A stretch of 64,000 bases of DNA from Streptomyces sp. NRRL F-6131 (GCA_000719695.1 JOHN01000001.1:1-64000); one strand, 5' to 3'; shown: positions 39,925 through 49,296, counted from the first letter of the stretch. Made by a program: numbers and translations. Notes: generated by a model from the letters alone, not told the origin.

Positions 39925-40764
39925 GTGGAAGCCAACACTCGTGGCACCGGGCGTCTACCGGCTGCCTTCCTGACCCCGGGGTCCTCGTCGTTCCTCGACT
40001 TCCTGGAGTCCCACCGGCCCGAGCTGATCCCCGGCCGGCGCCGGCTCCCCGAGGGCGTCATCGAGGCCCCGCACGGGACGACCATTGTCGCCGCGGTCTT
40101 CGACGGCGGCGTGGTCCTGGCCGGTGACCGCCGCGCGACGATGGGCAACGTCATCGCCCAGCGGGACATGGAGAAGGTCTTCCCGGCGGACGAGTACAGC
40201 GCGGTCGGCGTCGCCGGCACCGCCGGCCTCGCGATCGAGATGGTCCGGATGTTCCAGCTGGAGCTGGAGCACTACGAGAAGATCGAGGGCACCGTCCTCT
40301 CCCTGGAGGGCAAGGCCAACCGCCTCACCACCATGATCCGGGGCAACCTGGGCATGGCGATGCAGGGCCTCGCGGTCGTCCCGATGTTCGCGGGCTACGA
40401 CCTCGACCACGGCCGCGGCCGGATCTTCACCTACGACGTCACCGGCGGCCGCTCCGAGGAGCGGGGCTTCGCCGCCACCGGCTCCGGCTCGGTCTTCGCC
40501 CGCGGCTCGATGAAGAAGCTGCACCGCGAGGACCTGACGGCCCAGCAGGCCTCCACCATGGTCGTCCAGGCCCTCTACGACGCGGCCGACGACGACTCCG
40601 CCACCGGCGGCCCGGACCTCGCGCGCAAGATCTTCCCGATCGTCTCGCTGATCACCGAGGACGGCTTCCGCCGGCTCACCGAGGCCGAGGTCACCGAGAT
40701 CGCCGTCTCCATCACCGACCAGCGCCTGACCCACCCCAACGGGCCCCAGGCCCCGCTGCTCTAG
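39925..40764 (+). CDS. prcB: 20S proteasome beta subunit (catalytic)
   Basis: A 279-residue precursor of the proteolytic subunit. A 51-residue propeptide ends APHG, and self-cleavage exposes Thr52 ([20 protein letters not shown]) as the N-terminal nucleophile. The conserved Asp and Lys of the active site (GDRRAT, MEKVFP) are present. Two heptameric beta rings form the proteolytic chamber. GTG 39925 has GGAAGGA about nine bases upstream. It is followed by prcA after 32 bases. Confidence 0.97.
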   Translation: MEANTRGTGRLPAAFLTPGSSSFLDFLESHRPELIPGRRRLPEGVIEAPHGTTIVAAVFDGGVVLAGDRRATMGNVIAQRDMEKVFPADEYSAVGVAGTAGLAIEMVRMFQLELEHYEKIEGTVLSLEGKANRLTTMIRGNLGMAMQGLAVVPMFAGYDLDHGRGRIFTYDVTGGRSEERGFAATGSGSVFARGSMKKLHREDLTAQQASTMVVQALYDAADDDSATGGPDLARKIFPIVSLITEDGFRRLTEAEVTEIAVSITDQRLTHPNGPQAPLL

Positions 40765-40796
40765 CCATCAACTGAGGAAGGAAGGGACGACCGCCG

Positions 40797-41564
40797 GTGT
40801 CGACACCGTTCTACGTCTCCCCCCAGCAGGCCATGGCGGACCGCGCGGAGTACGCCCGCAAGGGCATCGCGCGCGGTCGCAGCGTGGTCGTGCTCACCTA
40901 TGCCGACGGCATCGTCTTCGTCGCGGAGAACACCTCCCGCGCCCTGCACAAGGTCTCCGAGATCTACGACAAGATCGCCTTCGCGGCGGTCGGGCGGTAC
41001 AACGAGTTCGAGAACCTGCGCATCGGCGGCGTCCGCTACGCCGACCTGCGCGGCTACACCTACGACCGGGCCGACGTCACCGCCCGCGGGCTGGCCAACG
41101 TCTACGCCCAGACGCTCGGCACCATCTTCTCCTCGGTCGGTGAGAAGCCCTACGAGGTCGAGCTGATCGTCGCCGAGGTCGGCCGCGGCCCGGAGGACGA
41201 CCAGATCTACCGGCTCACCCCGGACGGCTCGGTCGTCGACGAGAAGAACTACGTGGTGGTCGGCGGGAACGCCGACTCCATCGGCAACTACCTCGGCCAG
41301 CGCCACCGGGCCGGGTTCTCGCTCACCGAGGCGATCAAGGTCGCGGTCGACTCGCTCGCCCGCGACCCCAACGGCGGCAGCCCGCGCACCCTCACCCCCG
41401 ACCAGCTGGAGGTGGCGGTCCTCGACCGCCAGCGCTTCCAGCAGCGCAAGTTCAAGCGGATCCTGGGCGGCCAGCTCGCCCGACTGCTCGACGGCGACCA
41501 GTCCGCCGAGACGGACGACGAGGAGAAGCCGGCGGCCACCCCGCCGGTCGACTCCGACCAGTAG
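40797..41564 (+). CDS. prcA: 20S proteasome alpha subunit
   Basis: A 255-residue subunit of the outer rings that gate the 20S core and dock the ARC ATPase. It begins [20 protein letters not shown], the conserved alpha N-terminal segment with the H0 helix, and continues with [20 protein letters not shown]. There is no propeptide and no catalytic Thr. The last 25 residues are acidic and disordered. GTG 40797 is preceded by GGAAGGAAGGGA. It is cotranscribed with prcB. Confidence 0.97.
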   Translation: MSTPFYVSPQQAMADRAEYARKGIARGRSVVVLTYADGIVFVAENTSRALHKVSEIYDKIAFAAVGRYNEFENLRIGGVRYADLRGYTYDRADVTARGLANVYAQTLGTIFSSVGEKPYEVELIVAEVGRGPEDDQIYRLTPDGSVVDEKNYVVVGGNADSIGNYLGQRHRAGFSLTEAIKVAVDSLARDPNGGSPRTLTPDQLEVAVLDRQRFQQRKFKRILGGQLARLLDGDQSAETDDEEKPAATPPVDSDQ

Positions 41565-41687
41565 TGCCCACGGGGTCCCGTACGGCGCCGGCGACGGCCG
41601 CCGGACGGGACCCCGGTGCCCCTGCGGCGGCCGGTACGGCGCCGCGGAGGCGGTTTCGGACAGCTCCCATCAGAGAATGGATGGCCC

Positions 41688-43049
41688 ATGGACCGCCGAA
41701 TTTTCGGGCTGGAGAACGAGTACGGCGTCACCTGTACGTTCCGCGGGCAGCGCAGGCTGTCCCCGGACGAGGTCGCCCGCTACCTCTTCCGCCGCGTAGT
41801 CTCCTGGGGCCGCAGCAGCAACGTGTTCCTGCGCAACGGTGCCCGCCTGTACCTCGACGTCGGCTCCCACCCCGAGTACGCCACCCCCGAGTGCGACGAC
41901 GTCGTCGAGCTGGTGACGCACGACAAGGCGGGCGAGCGCATCCTCGAGGGCCTGCTGGTCGACGCCGAACGGCGGCTGCACGAGGAGGGCATCGCCGGGG
42001 ACGTCTACCTCTTCAAGAACAACACCGACTCGGCCGGCAACTCCTACGGCTGCCACGAGAACTACCTGGTGGCCCGGCACGGCGAGTTCTCCCGGCTGGC
42101 CGACGTGCTCATCCCGTTCCTGGTGACCCGCCAGCTCATCTGCGGCGCCGGCAAGGTGCTGCAGACCCCGCGCGGCGCGGTCTACTGCGTCAGCCAGCGC
42201 GCCGAGCACATCTGGGAGGGCGTCAGCTCGGCCACCACCCGCTCCCGGCCGATCATCAACACCCGCGACGAGCCGCACGCCGACGCCGAACGCTACCGCC
42301 GGCTGCACGTCATCGTCGGCGACTCCAACATGTCCGAGACCACCACCCTGCTCAAGGTGGGCTCCACCGACCTGGTGCTCCGGCTCATCGAGGCCGGCGT
42401 GGTCATGCGCGACCTCACCCTGGAGAACCCGATCCGGGCGATCCGCGAGGTCAGCCACGACCTCACCGGCACCCACCAGGTCCGGCTCGCCAACGGCCGG
42501 GAGGCCAGCGCCCTGGACATCCAGGAGGAGTACTACACCAAGGCGCTGGAGTTCGCCGACCGCAAGGGCATCAACACCGGCACCATCGCCCGGGTCCTCG
42601 ACCTGTGGGGCCGCACCCTGGAGGCCGTCAAGACCGAACGGCTCGACGGGGTGGCCGACGAGATCGACTGGATCATGAAGTACAAGCTCATCGAGCGCTA
42701 CCGCGAGAAGCACCAGATGAGCATGAGCAACCCCCGGGTCGCCCAGATCGACCTCGCGTACCACGACATCCACCGCCGCCGCGGCCTGTTCTACCTGCTC
42801 CAGGCCAAGAACCAGGCGCAGCGGGTGACCACCGACCTCAAGACCTTCGAGGCCAAGTCGATCCCGCCGCAGACCACCCGGGCCCGGCTGCGCGGCGACT
42901 TCATCCGCCGGGCGCAGGAGCAGCGCCGGGACTTCACCGTCGACTGGGTGCACCTCAAGCTGAACGACCAGGCACAGCGCACCGTGCTGTGCAAGGACCC
43001 GTTCCGTTCCGTCGACGAGCGGGTGGAGAAGCTCATCGCCGGCATGTGA
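41688..43049 (+). CDS. pafA: Pup--protein ligase
   Basis: A 453-residue ATP-dependent ligase that phosphorylates the C-terminal Glu of Pup and joins it to substrate lysines. [14 protein letters not shown] carries the metal-binding Glu9 and Glu11; Asp57 ([17 protein letters not shown]) is the catalytic base; [18 protein letters not shown] is the nucleotide-site loop. It lacks the Dop insertion, which identifies it as PafA. The ATG at 41688 has only a weak GAGAATGG site. It lies 123 bases behind prcA. Confidence 0.97.
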   Translation: MDRRIFGLENEYGVTCTFRGQRRLSPDEVARYLFRRVVSWGRSSNVFLRNGARLYLDVGSHPEYATPECDDVVELVTHDKAGERILEGLLVDAERRLHEEGIAGDVYLFKNNTDSAGNSYGCHENYLVARHGEFSRLADVLIPFLVTRQLICGAGKVLQTPRGAVYCVSQRAEHIWEGVSSATTRSRPIINTRDEPHADAERYRRLHVIVGDSNMSETTTLLKVGSTDLVLRLIEAGVVMRDLTLENPIRAIREVSHDLTGTHQVRLANGREASALDIQEEYYTKALEFADRKGINTGTIARVLDLWGRTLEAVKTERLDGVADEIDWIMKYKLIERYREKHQMSMSNPRVAQIDLAYHDIHRRRGLFYLLQAKNQAQRVTTDLKTFEAKSIPPQTTRARLRGDFIRRAQEQRRDFTVDWVHLKLNDQAQRTVLCKDPFRSVDERVEKLIAGM

Positions 43050-43217
43050 CCGGCGCGGTGACGCGGAGGGTGTGCTCCGTGTCCTCCGTCGGTGTGATCT
43101 TCGCGGTGCCCGGTCCCGGTGGTGTCTACCGGAACCGGGCACCGTCTGCGCATACGCTGTCCGTCGAGTCCGGAGCCGGGTCCGGAGAGCCGACTTTGAC
43201 CGACAGTGAGGAAAGCC

Positions 43218-44210
43218 GTGCGCCGCACCGCCGGGTTGCTTGTCACCCTGCCCCTGTTGTTGGCGGTGGCCTGCAGCAGTTCCGCCAAGCCCGTCAGCCA
43301 GCCCACGCCGACGGCGTCGCCCAGTGCCGCGCCCACCGTGCCGACCCCGGTGAACGAGGCCTCGCCGATGCCGACCCTGTCCGGCGGGGGTTTCGGGAGC
43401 AAGGCCACCATCACCCTCCCCGAGGGGCAGCAGCCCAGCGGGCAGTTCGTGGTGAACACCGTCAGCGAGGGCGACCGGTCCACGGTCAACAAGGGCGACT
43501 GGGTGACGGTCAACTACACCGCCAAGGACTGGACCACGGGCAAGGACCTGCCCAGTTCCTACGACTCCGGTGGCAAGCCGCAGCTCTACCAGGCGGGCAG
43601 CGGGCAGCTGGTGCCGGCCTTCGACCAGAGCGTGATCGGCAAGAAGGTCGGCAGCCGGCTGCTGGTCGTCGCCCCGCCCGCCGCCGCGTTCGGCAGCCAG
43701 GGCAGCACCCAGCTCGGCGTCGGGCCCGGTGACACCGTGGTCTTCGTGCTGGACATCATGGAGAGCCTGCCGCCGGACTCCACGCTCTCCGGCACCATGA
43801 CGCCGCCGCCGGCCAACCTGCCGCAGGTCAAGGACAACGGCAAGGCGGCCGTCACCATCACCGTGCCGGCCGGCCAGGCCCCGCCGACCGAGCTGCAGCA
43901 GGCCGTGCTGATCAAGGGCGAGGGCAAGCAGGTCAAGTCCGGGCAGACGTTGGTCGTCCAGTACACCGGGGTGCTGTGGGCCAACGGCCAGCAGTTCGAC
44001 TCCTCCTGGAGCCACGGCGGCGCGCAGGCGCTGCAGATCGGCACCGGCAGCGTCATCGAGGGCTGGGACAAGGGCCTGACCGGGCAGACCGTCGGCAGCC
44101 GGGTCGAACTGGTGGTGCCGCCCGCCCTCGGCTACAAGGACCAGGCGCAGGGCTCCGTGCCGCCGAACTCCACCCTGGTGTTCGTGGTGGACATCCTGGA
44201 GGCCGTGTAG
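43218..44210 (+). CDS. lipoprotein with two FKBP-type prolyl isomerase domains
   Basis: A 330-residue lipoprotein. The signal ends AVAC with Cys19 as the lipid-bearing residue, then a Pro/Thr/Ser linker. The first, divergent FKBP-like domain (about 60-170) includes GDWVTVNYTAKDWTTGKDL. The second, more typical domain (about 215-330) has LVVQYTGVLWANGQQFDSSW, VIEGWDKGLTGQTVGSRVEL and STLVFVVDILE. It probably assists folding outside the membrane. GTG 43218 with GAGGAAA five bases upstream is preferred over GTG 43206. A paralogue follows. Confidence 0.88.
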   Translation: MRRTAGLLVTLPLLLAVACSSSAKPVSQPTPTASPSAAPTVPTPVNEASPMPTLSGGGFGSKATITLPEGQQPSGQFVVNTVSEGDRSTVNKGDWVTVNYTAKDWTTGKDLPSSYDSGGKPQLYQAGSGQLVPAFDQSVIGKKVGSRLLVVAPPAAAFGSQGSTQLGVGPGDTVVFVLDIMESLPPDSTLSGTMTPPPANLPQVKDNGKAAVTITVPAGQAPPTELQQAVLIKGEGKQVKSGQTLVVQYTGVLWANGQQFDSSWSHGGAQALQIGTGSVIEGWDKGLTGQTVGSRVELVVPPALGYKDQAQGSVPPNSTLVFVVDILEAV

Positions 44211-44219
44211 CGGCGCCGT

Positions 44220-44264
44220 CGGACGCCCCCGCCGCGGACGAGCCGTCGGCGGCGGGGGCGTCCG
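44220..44264 (+). terminator. terminator of the first FKBP gene
   Basis: A perfect 16-bp stem (44220-44235 with 44249-44264) with a 13-nt loop starts nine bases after the stop. Confidence 0.75.
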
Positions 44265-44507
44265 GTGAACGCGGCGGGAACACGGAGATCCTTTGCGCGG
44301 GCTGGTTCGAGCCGGGGGGGATTCCGTACGCTTGGGCGGGCGCTCGCACACGGAAGCGCCCGCCCTCATCCTGACCTGTCATACTGCCCTCGCACTGTGG
44401 TAGGCGCCGCCGGCGTCCGGGGTCCGGGCGGACAGTGCGACAGCACCCCGGCGCCTTCACGCCGGCCGTAGACCTCGAAGACCTCGTGGCGAGATGGATG
44501 GGGAGTC

Positions 44508-45818
44508 ATGTCTGAGAAAGCGTCGAGCCCGGGCGGGTCCGGCACCGCGCACGGTAACTCCGCCGGAGACCCGGCCGACTCGCGGCCCGGCGGCCCGCTC
44601 CCGGGCGACGGCGAGTCGATCGTGGTCCCCCCGGCGATCCTGAAGCAGCAGGCCGGCTGGGGCGGCGACGACGTGTCGCGCAGCACCGGGACGAAGACCG
44701 AGGATGCCCCGCAGATCTTCGCTTCCACCGTCCGCCGCCAGGACAGCTCCGAGGCCGGGTACGACGAGAACCCCGGCAACGTCGGCAAGCTCGGTGTGAT
44801 CCTCGGCACCGTCCTGGGCGTCCTGCTCATCGGCAGCGCCGTCACCCTGTACCTGGTGAACAAGGACGGCTCCTCCGACGACTCCGCCGCCGCCAAGCCG
44901 GACACCGCCAAGTCCGCCCCGGCCACGCCGAGCGCCGAGCCCGTCCCGCCGATCAAGGACAGCGCCAAGGTGCTGCCCACCGTCACCGGCGACTTCGGCA
45001 AGAAGGCCACCATCGAGGTGCCGCCCGCCGACCAGGCCGACGGCAGCTTCGTGGTGAAGGTCCTCTCCGAGGGCACCGGCCCCAAGGTCGAGAAGAACTC
45101 CTGGACCTCGGTCGACTACACCGGCAAGGACTGGAACACCGGCAAGGACATCCCCTCCTCGTACGACGAGAAGGGCAAGCCGCAGATCTTCCAGGCCGGC
45201 ACCGACGCGCTCATCCCGGCGCTCGACCAGGCCGTCGTCGGCAAGAAGGCCGGCTCCCGGCTGCTCGTGGTGGCCCCGCCGGCCGCCGCCTTCGGCGCCC
45301 AGGGCAACCCGAGCATGTCGATCGGGGCGAAGGACAACCTGATCTTCGTCATCGACATCCGCAACAGCAACGCCCCCGACGCCGTCGTCAGCGGCACCGT
45401 GACCCCGCCGCCCGCGGACTTCCCGCAGGTCAAGGACAACGGCAAGAAGCCCGCCGACATCACCCCGGTGCCCGGCGCCGCCGACCCGACCGAGCTCAAG
45501 AGCCACGTCCTGATCAAGGGCGAGGGCCGCAAGGTCGAGAAGGGCGAGAAGATCCTCGTCCAGTACACCGGCGCGCTGTTCAAGGACGGCAAGGTCTTCG
45601 ACTCCTCGCTCAGCAAGGGCCAGGCGTTCTCCTTCCCGCTCGGCGGCGGCCAGGTCATCGCCGGCTGGGACCAGGGCCTGGAGGGCCAGACCATCGGCAG
45701 CCGCGTCGAGCTGGTCATCCCCGCCTCGCTCGGCTACAAGGACCAGGCCCAGGGCGACATCCCGGCCAACTCCACGCTGGTCTTCGTCGTCGACATCCTC
45801 GACGCCGGTCAGGGCTGA
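44508..45818 (+). CDS. membrane-anchored protein with two FKBP domains
   Basis: A 436-residue paralogue of the preceding gene, anchored by one helix (about 95-117, LGVILGTVLGVLLIGSAVTL) instead of a lipid, with a 90-residue cytoplasmic disordered tail. Two extracellular FKBP domains follow in the same order. SSYDEKGKPQIFQAGTDALI in the first and LVQYTGALFKDGKVFDSSL with VIAGWDQGLEGQTIGSRVEL in the second match the neighbour closely, which indicates gene duplication. ATG 44508 has a GAGATGGATGGGG leader. Confidence 0.88.
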   Translation: MSEKASSPGGSGTAHGNSAGDPADSRPGGPLPGDGESIVVPPAILKQQAGWGGDDVSRSTGTKTEDAPQIFASTVRRQDSSEAGYDENPGNVGKLGVILGTVLGVLLIGSAVTLYLVNKDGSSDDSAAAKPDTAKSAPATPSAEPVPPIKDSAKVLPTVTGDFGKKATIEVPPADQADGSFVVKVLSEGTGPKVEKNSWTSVDYTGKDWNTGKDIPSSYDEKGKPQIFQAGTDALIPALDQAVVGKKAGSRLLVVAPPAAAFGAQGNPSMSIGAKDNLIFVIDIRNSNAPDAVVSGTVTPPPADFPQVKDNGKKPADITPVPGAADPTELKSHVLIKGEGRKVEKGEKILVQYTGALFKDGKVFDSSLSKGQAFSFPLGGGQVIAGWDQGLEGQTIGSRVELVIPASLGYKDQAQGDIPANSTLVFVVDILDAGQG

Positions 45819-45854
45819 TCCACTTTCGGGTGACAATGGTGTGCGTGTGACCTT

Positions 45855-45880
45855 CGGGCCCGGCCGCGTGGCCGGGCCCG
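45855..45880 (+). terminator. terminator of the second FKBP gene
   Basis: A perfect 11-bp stem (45855-45865 with 45870-45880) with a GCGT loop lies 36 bases after the stop. Confidence 0.6.
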
Positions 45881-45977
45881 AACGGGCGGCGGGCGCCCGT
45901 ACCGTGGTCCGGGAACGGACCGGGTGCGGGCGCCCGCCGCTTGGTCATGGACCGAACCAACCGTGAGAAGAGGCACA

Positions 45978-46343
45978 GTGAGCAAGCCTGAGATCGACTT
46001 CCCGGTCGGCGACCCGCCGGCCGAGCTCAAGATCCGCGACATCGTCGTGGGCACCGGCGAGGAGGCCAAGCCCGGCCAGGTCGTCGAGGTCCACTACGTC
46101 GGCGTGACCTTCGCGACCGGCGAGGAGTTCGACGCCAGCTGGAACCGCGGCTCGACCTTCAAGTTCCCGCTCGGCGGCGGCCGCGTCATCAAGGGCTGGG
46201 ACCAGGGCGTCGCCGGCATGAAGGTCGGCGGCCGTCGCGAGCTGACCATCCCGCCGCACCTGGCCTACGGCGACCAGTCGCCGACCCCGCTCATCCCGAA
46301 GGGCTCGACCCTGATCTTCGTGGTCGACCTGATCGGCGTCTGA
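45978..46343 (+). CDS. cytosolic single-domain FKBP-type peptidyl-prolyl isomerase
   Basis: A 121-residue protein without signal peptide, essentially one FKBP domain. VVEVHYVGVTFATGEEFDAS, VIKGWDQGVAGMKVGGRREL and the end IPKGSTLIFVVDLIGV give the full active-site pattern (Tyr, Asp, Trp and the IPxxSTL loop). It catalyses proline cis/trans isomerisation and should bind FK506-type macrolides. GTG 45978 has AGAAGAGG upstream. It is the third FKBP gene in a row, between pafA and pafB. Confidence 0.94.
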   Translation: MSKPEIDFPVGDPPAELKIRDIVVGTGEEAKPGQVVEVHYVGVTFATGEEFDASWNRGSTFKFPLGGGRVIKGWDQGVAGMKVGGRRELTIPPHLAYGDQSPTPLIPKGSTLIFVVDLIGV

Positions 46344-46371
46344 GTCCACCCGGCCGCAGCGCGGACCACCA

Positions 46372-46401
46372 GGGCCGCACCCCGTCCGCGGGGTGCGGCC
46401 C
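46372..46401 (+). terminator. terminator of the third FKBP gene
   Basis: A perfect 13-bp stem (46372-46384 with 46389-46401) with a TCCG loop lies 28 bases after the stop and isolates pafBC transcriptionally. Confidence 0.7.
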
Positions 46402-46423
46402 CACGCGTTCCCCCACTCGGCTT

Positions 46424-46451
46424 TTGCACGGCGTACCGCTACCGGTACGGT
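46424..46451 (+). promoter_or_regulatory. pafB promoter with an internal palindrome
   Basis: TTGCAC (46424-46429), a 16-base spacer and TACGGT (46446-46451) form a good promoter. The near-palindrome GTACCGCTACCGGTAC (46433-46448, seven of eight pairs) fills the spacer, the position of a repressor or activator site. Confidence 0.5.
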
Positions 46452-46524
46452 CGGTCCCGCCGGGTTCACGACGCCCCGGCGGGCGCAACCCCGCGCGCTG
46501 CGCGGCACACCGGAAGGGTCAGCG

Positions 46525-47535
46525 ATGGCGATCGCCAAGGCAGAGCGGCTGATGAATCTCGCCCTGTGCCTGATGAACACCAGACGTCCGCTCTCCAAGA
46601 AGGAGCTGCGGGAATCCATCGAGGCCTACCGCGAAGCCTGGCAGAACAGCAGCGAGGAAGCCTTCAACCGGATGTTCGAGCGGGACAAGGACGACCTGCG
46701 CGAACTCGGACTGGTCATCGACGTCGACGAGAACGCCCTGGACGGCGAACTCGGCTACCTCGCCCGCGCCGACCGCAACCGCCTGCCGGAGATCGCCCTC
46801 GACGCCGAGGAAGCCGCCGCGCTCACCCTCGCCGCCCGCGTCTGGCAGCAGGCCAAGATGTCCGGCGCCGCCAGCGGCGCCCTCCAGAAGCTGCGCGCCG
46901 CCGGCGTCCCCTTCACCGAGACCGAGGGCCGACCCGCCCTCGAACCGCGCATCCCCGCCCGCGAAGCCGCGTTCGAACCGCTCCTCACCGCCGCCCGCGA
47001 CCGCCGCCCGGTCACCTTCGAGTACCGCAAGGCCGGCGCCGCCGCCGCCGAGCAGCGCAGCGTCGAACCGTGGGCCCTGGAGTGCTGGCGAGGCCACTGG
47101 TACCTGGCCGGCTGGGACCGCGACCGAGAGAACGCCCGGGTGTTCCGCCTCAGCCGCATCACCGGCAAGGTCCGCGCCCGTTCCGGCGCCTTCCTCGGCG
47201 CCGTGCCCGAGCACGTCGACGTCCGGGCCACCGTCGCCAAGTTCGCCGGGGAGGGCGCCACCGCCACCGCCGTCGTCAGGGTCCGCCGCGGCGCAGGCTT
47301 CCCGCTGCGCACCAAGGCGCTCAGCACCCGGCGGGCCGACGACCACTGGGACGAGCTGGAGATCCCCTACGGCAACGGGCTCGGCGCCGACCTCGCCGAA
47401 TTCGGGCCGGACGTGCTGGTCGTCGGCCCCGAGGAACTGCGGGCGGACGTCGTCGACCGGCTGCGCGCGGTGGCCGGTGTCGTGGTGGCCGGTGTTGTGG
47501 TGGACGGTGCGGAGACGGAGAGTGTGCGCGCATGA
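46525..47535 (+). CDS. pafB: WYL-domain transcriptional regulator PafB
   Basis: A 336-residue protein. The N-terminal winged helix (AKAERLMNLALCLMNTRRPL and DKDDLRELG) precedes a WYL domain (about 155-235) with EPWALECWRGHWYLAGWDRD and VFRLSRITG, and a C-terminal WCX extension. With PafC it forms the DNA-damage-responsive activator PafBC known from mycobacteria, where the WYL domain senses single-stranded DNA. ATG 46525 has GGAAGGG upstream. Its TGA overlaps the ATG of a 23-codon frame that leads into pafC. Confidence 0.94.
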   Translation: MAIAKAERLMNLALCLMNTRRPLSKKELRESIEAYREAWQNSSEEAFNRMFERDKDDLRELGLVIDVDENALDGELGYLARADRNRLPEIALDAEEAAALTLAARVWQQAKMSGAASGALQKLRAAGVPFTETEGRPALEPRIPAREAAFEPLLTAARDRRPVTFEYRKAGAAAAEQRSVEPWALECWRGHWYLAGWDRDRENARVFRLSRITGKVRARSGAFLGAVPEHVDVRATVAKFAGEGATATAVVRVRRGAGFPLRTKALSTRRADDHWDELEIPYGNGLGADLAEFGPDVLVVGPEELRADVVDRLRAVAGVVVAGVVVDGAETESVRA

Positions 47536-47603
47536 GCGAGCGAATCATCAGCAGGTGCGTACTGTGCGAAGCGCCCGCCGAGCGCAGCGAGGTGGACGCA
47601 TGA
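47532..47603 (+). CDS. possible 23-residue linking ORF between pafB and pafC
   Basis: The frame starts at ATG 47532, overlapping the pafB stop as ATGA, and ends at TGA 47603, overlapping the pafC start as ATGA. It encodes MSERIISRCVLCEAPAERSE plus VDA, with a Cys-x2-Cys pair. It could relay ribosomes from pafB to pafC, or be a neutral sequence. I recognise no homologue. Confidence 0.4.
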   Translation: MSERIISRCVLCEAPAERSEVDA

Positions 47604-48556
47604 GCAACGCGATCGACCAGACGCGGCGGATGCTCTCGCTGGTCACCTACCTGCGGGAACGCCCCGGCGCCGAGGTGGCCGAGGTCGCCCGCGCCTTCGG
47701 CATCACCGAGCGCGAGCTCATCGCCGACCTCAACGTGCTGCCGATGTGCGGCACCAGCTTCCGCGGCGGCGACCTGCTCGACATCGACACCGACGGCGAA
47801 CGCATCTGGTGGCACAACGTCGACGACGTCGCCCAGCCGCTGCGCCTGGCCGCCGACGAGGCCACCGCGCTGCTGGTCGCCGCCCGCGCCGTGGCCGGCC
47901 TGCCCGGCCTGCGGGCCGGCGACCGGGAGGCCCTCACCCGGGCCGTCGCCAAGATCGAGAACGCCGCGGGGGAGAGCGCCGAGGGCAGCGCCCGGGTCGG
48001 CGTGACCTTCGAGGCCGAGAGCCACGTCTTCGCCGACATCGACCGCGCGCTCAGCGAGGGCCGCCGGCTCTGGCTGCGCTACTACTCGCACGGCCGCGGC
48101 GGCATGACCGAGCGCGAGGTCGACCCGATCCGGCTGCTCACCGAGGGTCACACCTACCTCGAGGCCTGGTGCCGGACCTCCGAGGACCACCGGATGTTCC
48201 GGCTCGACCGGGTCGCCGAGATCAAGGTCCTGGACGTCCCCGCCGACCCGCCCAAGCGCGAGCCGCGCGACCTCTCCGGCGGACTGGTCAACCCGTCCGC
48301 CGACGACCCCGAGGTGGTCGTCGAGGTCTCCTCCGGCGGGCGCTGGGTCGCCGAGTACTACACCCACGACCACGCCGAGGAACTGCCCGACGGCGGACTG
48401 CGGATCACCCTGCGCAGCGCCGACCCCTCCCAGCTGCGCCCGCTGGCCCTGCGGTTGGGCCGCGACGGGCGGATCGTCTCGCCGCCCGGGCTCGCCGAGC
48501 AGGCGCGGGCCGCGGCACTGGAGGCGCTGTCCCACTACGGTGACGGGCTGGTCTGA
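47600..48556 (+). CDS. pafC: WYL-domain transcriptional regulator PafC
   Basis: A 318-residue paralogue and partner of PafB. The winged helix (QTRRMLSLVTYLRERPGAEV, ARAFGITERELIADLNVLP) is followed by a WYL domain with REVDPIRLLTEGHTYLEAWC and RMFRLDRVAEI, then a WCX extension. ATG 47600 has GAGGTGGA upstream and lies at the end of the short linking frame, so expression is probably coupled to pafB. Downstream genes follow with only three bases of gap. Confidence 0.94.
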   Translation: MSNAIDQTRRMLSLVTYLRERPGAEVAEVARAFGITERELIADLNVLPMCGTSFRGGDLLDIDTDGERIWWHNVDDVAQPLRLAADEATALLVAARAVAGLPGLRAGDREALTRAVAKIENAAGESAEGSARVGVTFEAESHVFADIDRALSEGRRLWLRYYSHGRGGMTEREVDPIRLLTEGHTYLEAWCRTSEDHRMFRLDRVAEIKVLDVPADPPKREPRDLSGGLVNPSADDPEVVVEVSSGGRWVAEYYTHDHAEELPDGGLRITLRSADPSQLRPLALRLGRDGRIVSPPGLAEQARAAALEALSHYGDGLV

Positions 48557-48559
48557 GCC

Positions 48560-48790
48560 GTGGAGCCCGGTACCAGATTCAAGGTGTACTGCTCCGAGTG
48601 CCGGGAGAAGGTGGAGGTGCCCGCCGAGGGGTTCCGCCTGACGTTCGGCCGGACGGCGGCCCAGGCGCACTACAGCTTCGCCTGCCCGCTGTGCGGGGCG
48701 GCGGTGCGCAAGCCCGCCGGGGAGAAGATCGTCGCGGCGCTGACCGCGGCCGGGGTGCGGACCATGCGGCTGGTGCCGGCCGAGCAGTGA
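48560..48790 (+). CDS. small zinc-ribbon protein
   Basis: A 76-residue protein with two knuckles, Cys11-x2-Cys14 (VYCSECREKVEV) and Cys42-x2-Cys45 (SFACPLCGAAVRKP), that should hold one zinc ion. It is soluble and has no other recognisable domain; small zinc ribbons commonly bind nucleic acids or partner proteins. GTG 48560 lies three bases after the pafC stop, so it is almost certainly in the pafBC operon. Confidence 0.8.
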   Translation: MEPGTRFKVYCSECREKVEVPAEGFRLTFGRTAAQAHYSFACPLCGAAVRKPAGEKIVAALTAAGVRTMRLVPAEQ

Positions 48791-48821
48791 GCGGGGCCGG
48801 CCCGGCCGATAGGGTGGGGCC

Positions 48822-49001
48822 ATGTCCTGGATGCTCGTCGCCGCCGTCCTCCTCGCCACCGCCGGCCTGCTGGTGCTCGGCGTTCTCGCGGTCCGGCTCT
48901 GGCTGGACGTGCGGGCGCTGGCCAAGGGCGTGGACGCCGCCTCCCGGGCACTGGCCGGGGCGGCCGAGGACCTCGCGGCCTCGGTGCCGGTCCGTTCCTG
49001 A
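48822..49001 (+). CDS. small single-pass membrane protein
   Basis: A 59-residue protein. Residues 5-27 form one hydrophobic helix (LVAAVLLATAGLLVLGVLAV), followed by an amphipathic segment (RALAKGVDAASRALAGAAED) likely to lie on the membrane. Third codon positions are nearly all G or C. TAGGGT (48810-48815) lies six bases before the ATG, which suggests a leaderless mRNA. Its place before tatA invites a link with protein export, but nothing in the sequence proves it. Confidence 0.7.
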   Translation: MSWMLVAAVLLATAGLLVLGVLAVRLWLDVRALAKGVDAASRALAGAAEDLAASVPVRS

Positions 49002-49296
49002 CGGGCGCCCCGGTCGGGCACCCGCGTCGGGCGGCCGCGTCGGGCCCTCGCGGCGGGCGTGTGGAGCCCGCGTCCCGCCGTCGACCTGCGGTCGACCCGC
49101 CGGGAACCTCGAACGGGGGCTGCCGGGGGGCTGCTGCGTTCAGGTAGGGGCGCGTTACGCTCTCAGATGGCTCCTGAGTGCGAACGGGGGGCCGCTGTCC
49201 TGTTCGGGCGGCCGTCGTCACGGTGTCATCCGCAGCGGTTACCATCCCCGCAGCGGGCGGCCTCCTCGGTGCCGCCAAGACTGAAGGTGGTCGAGC

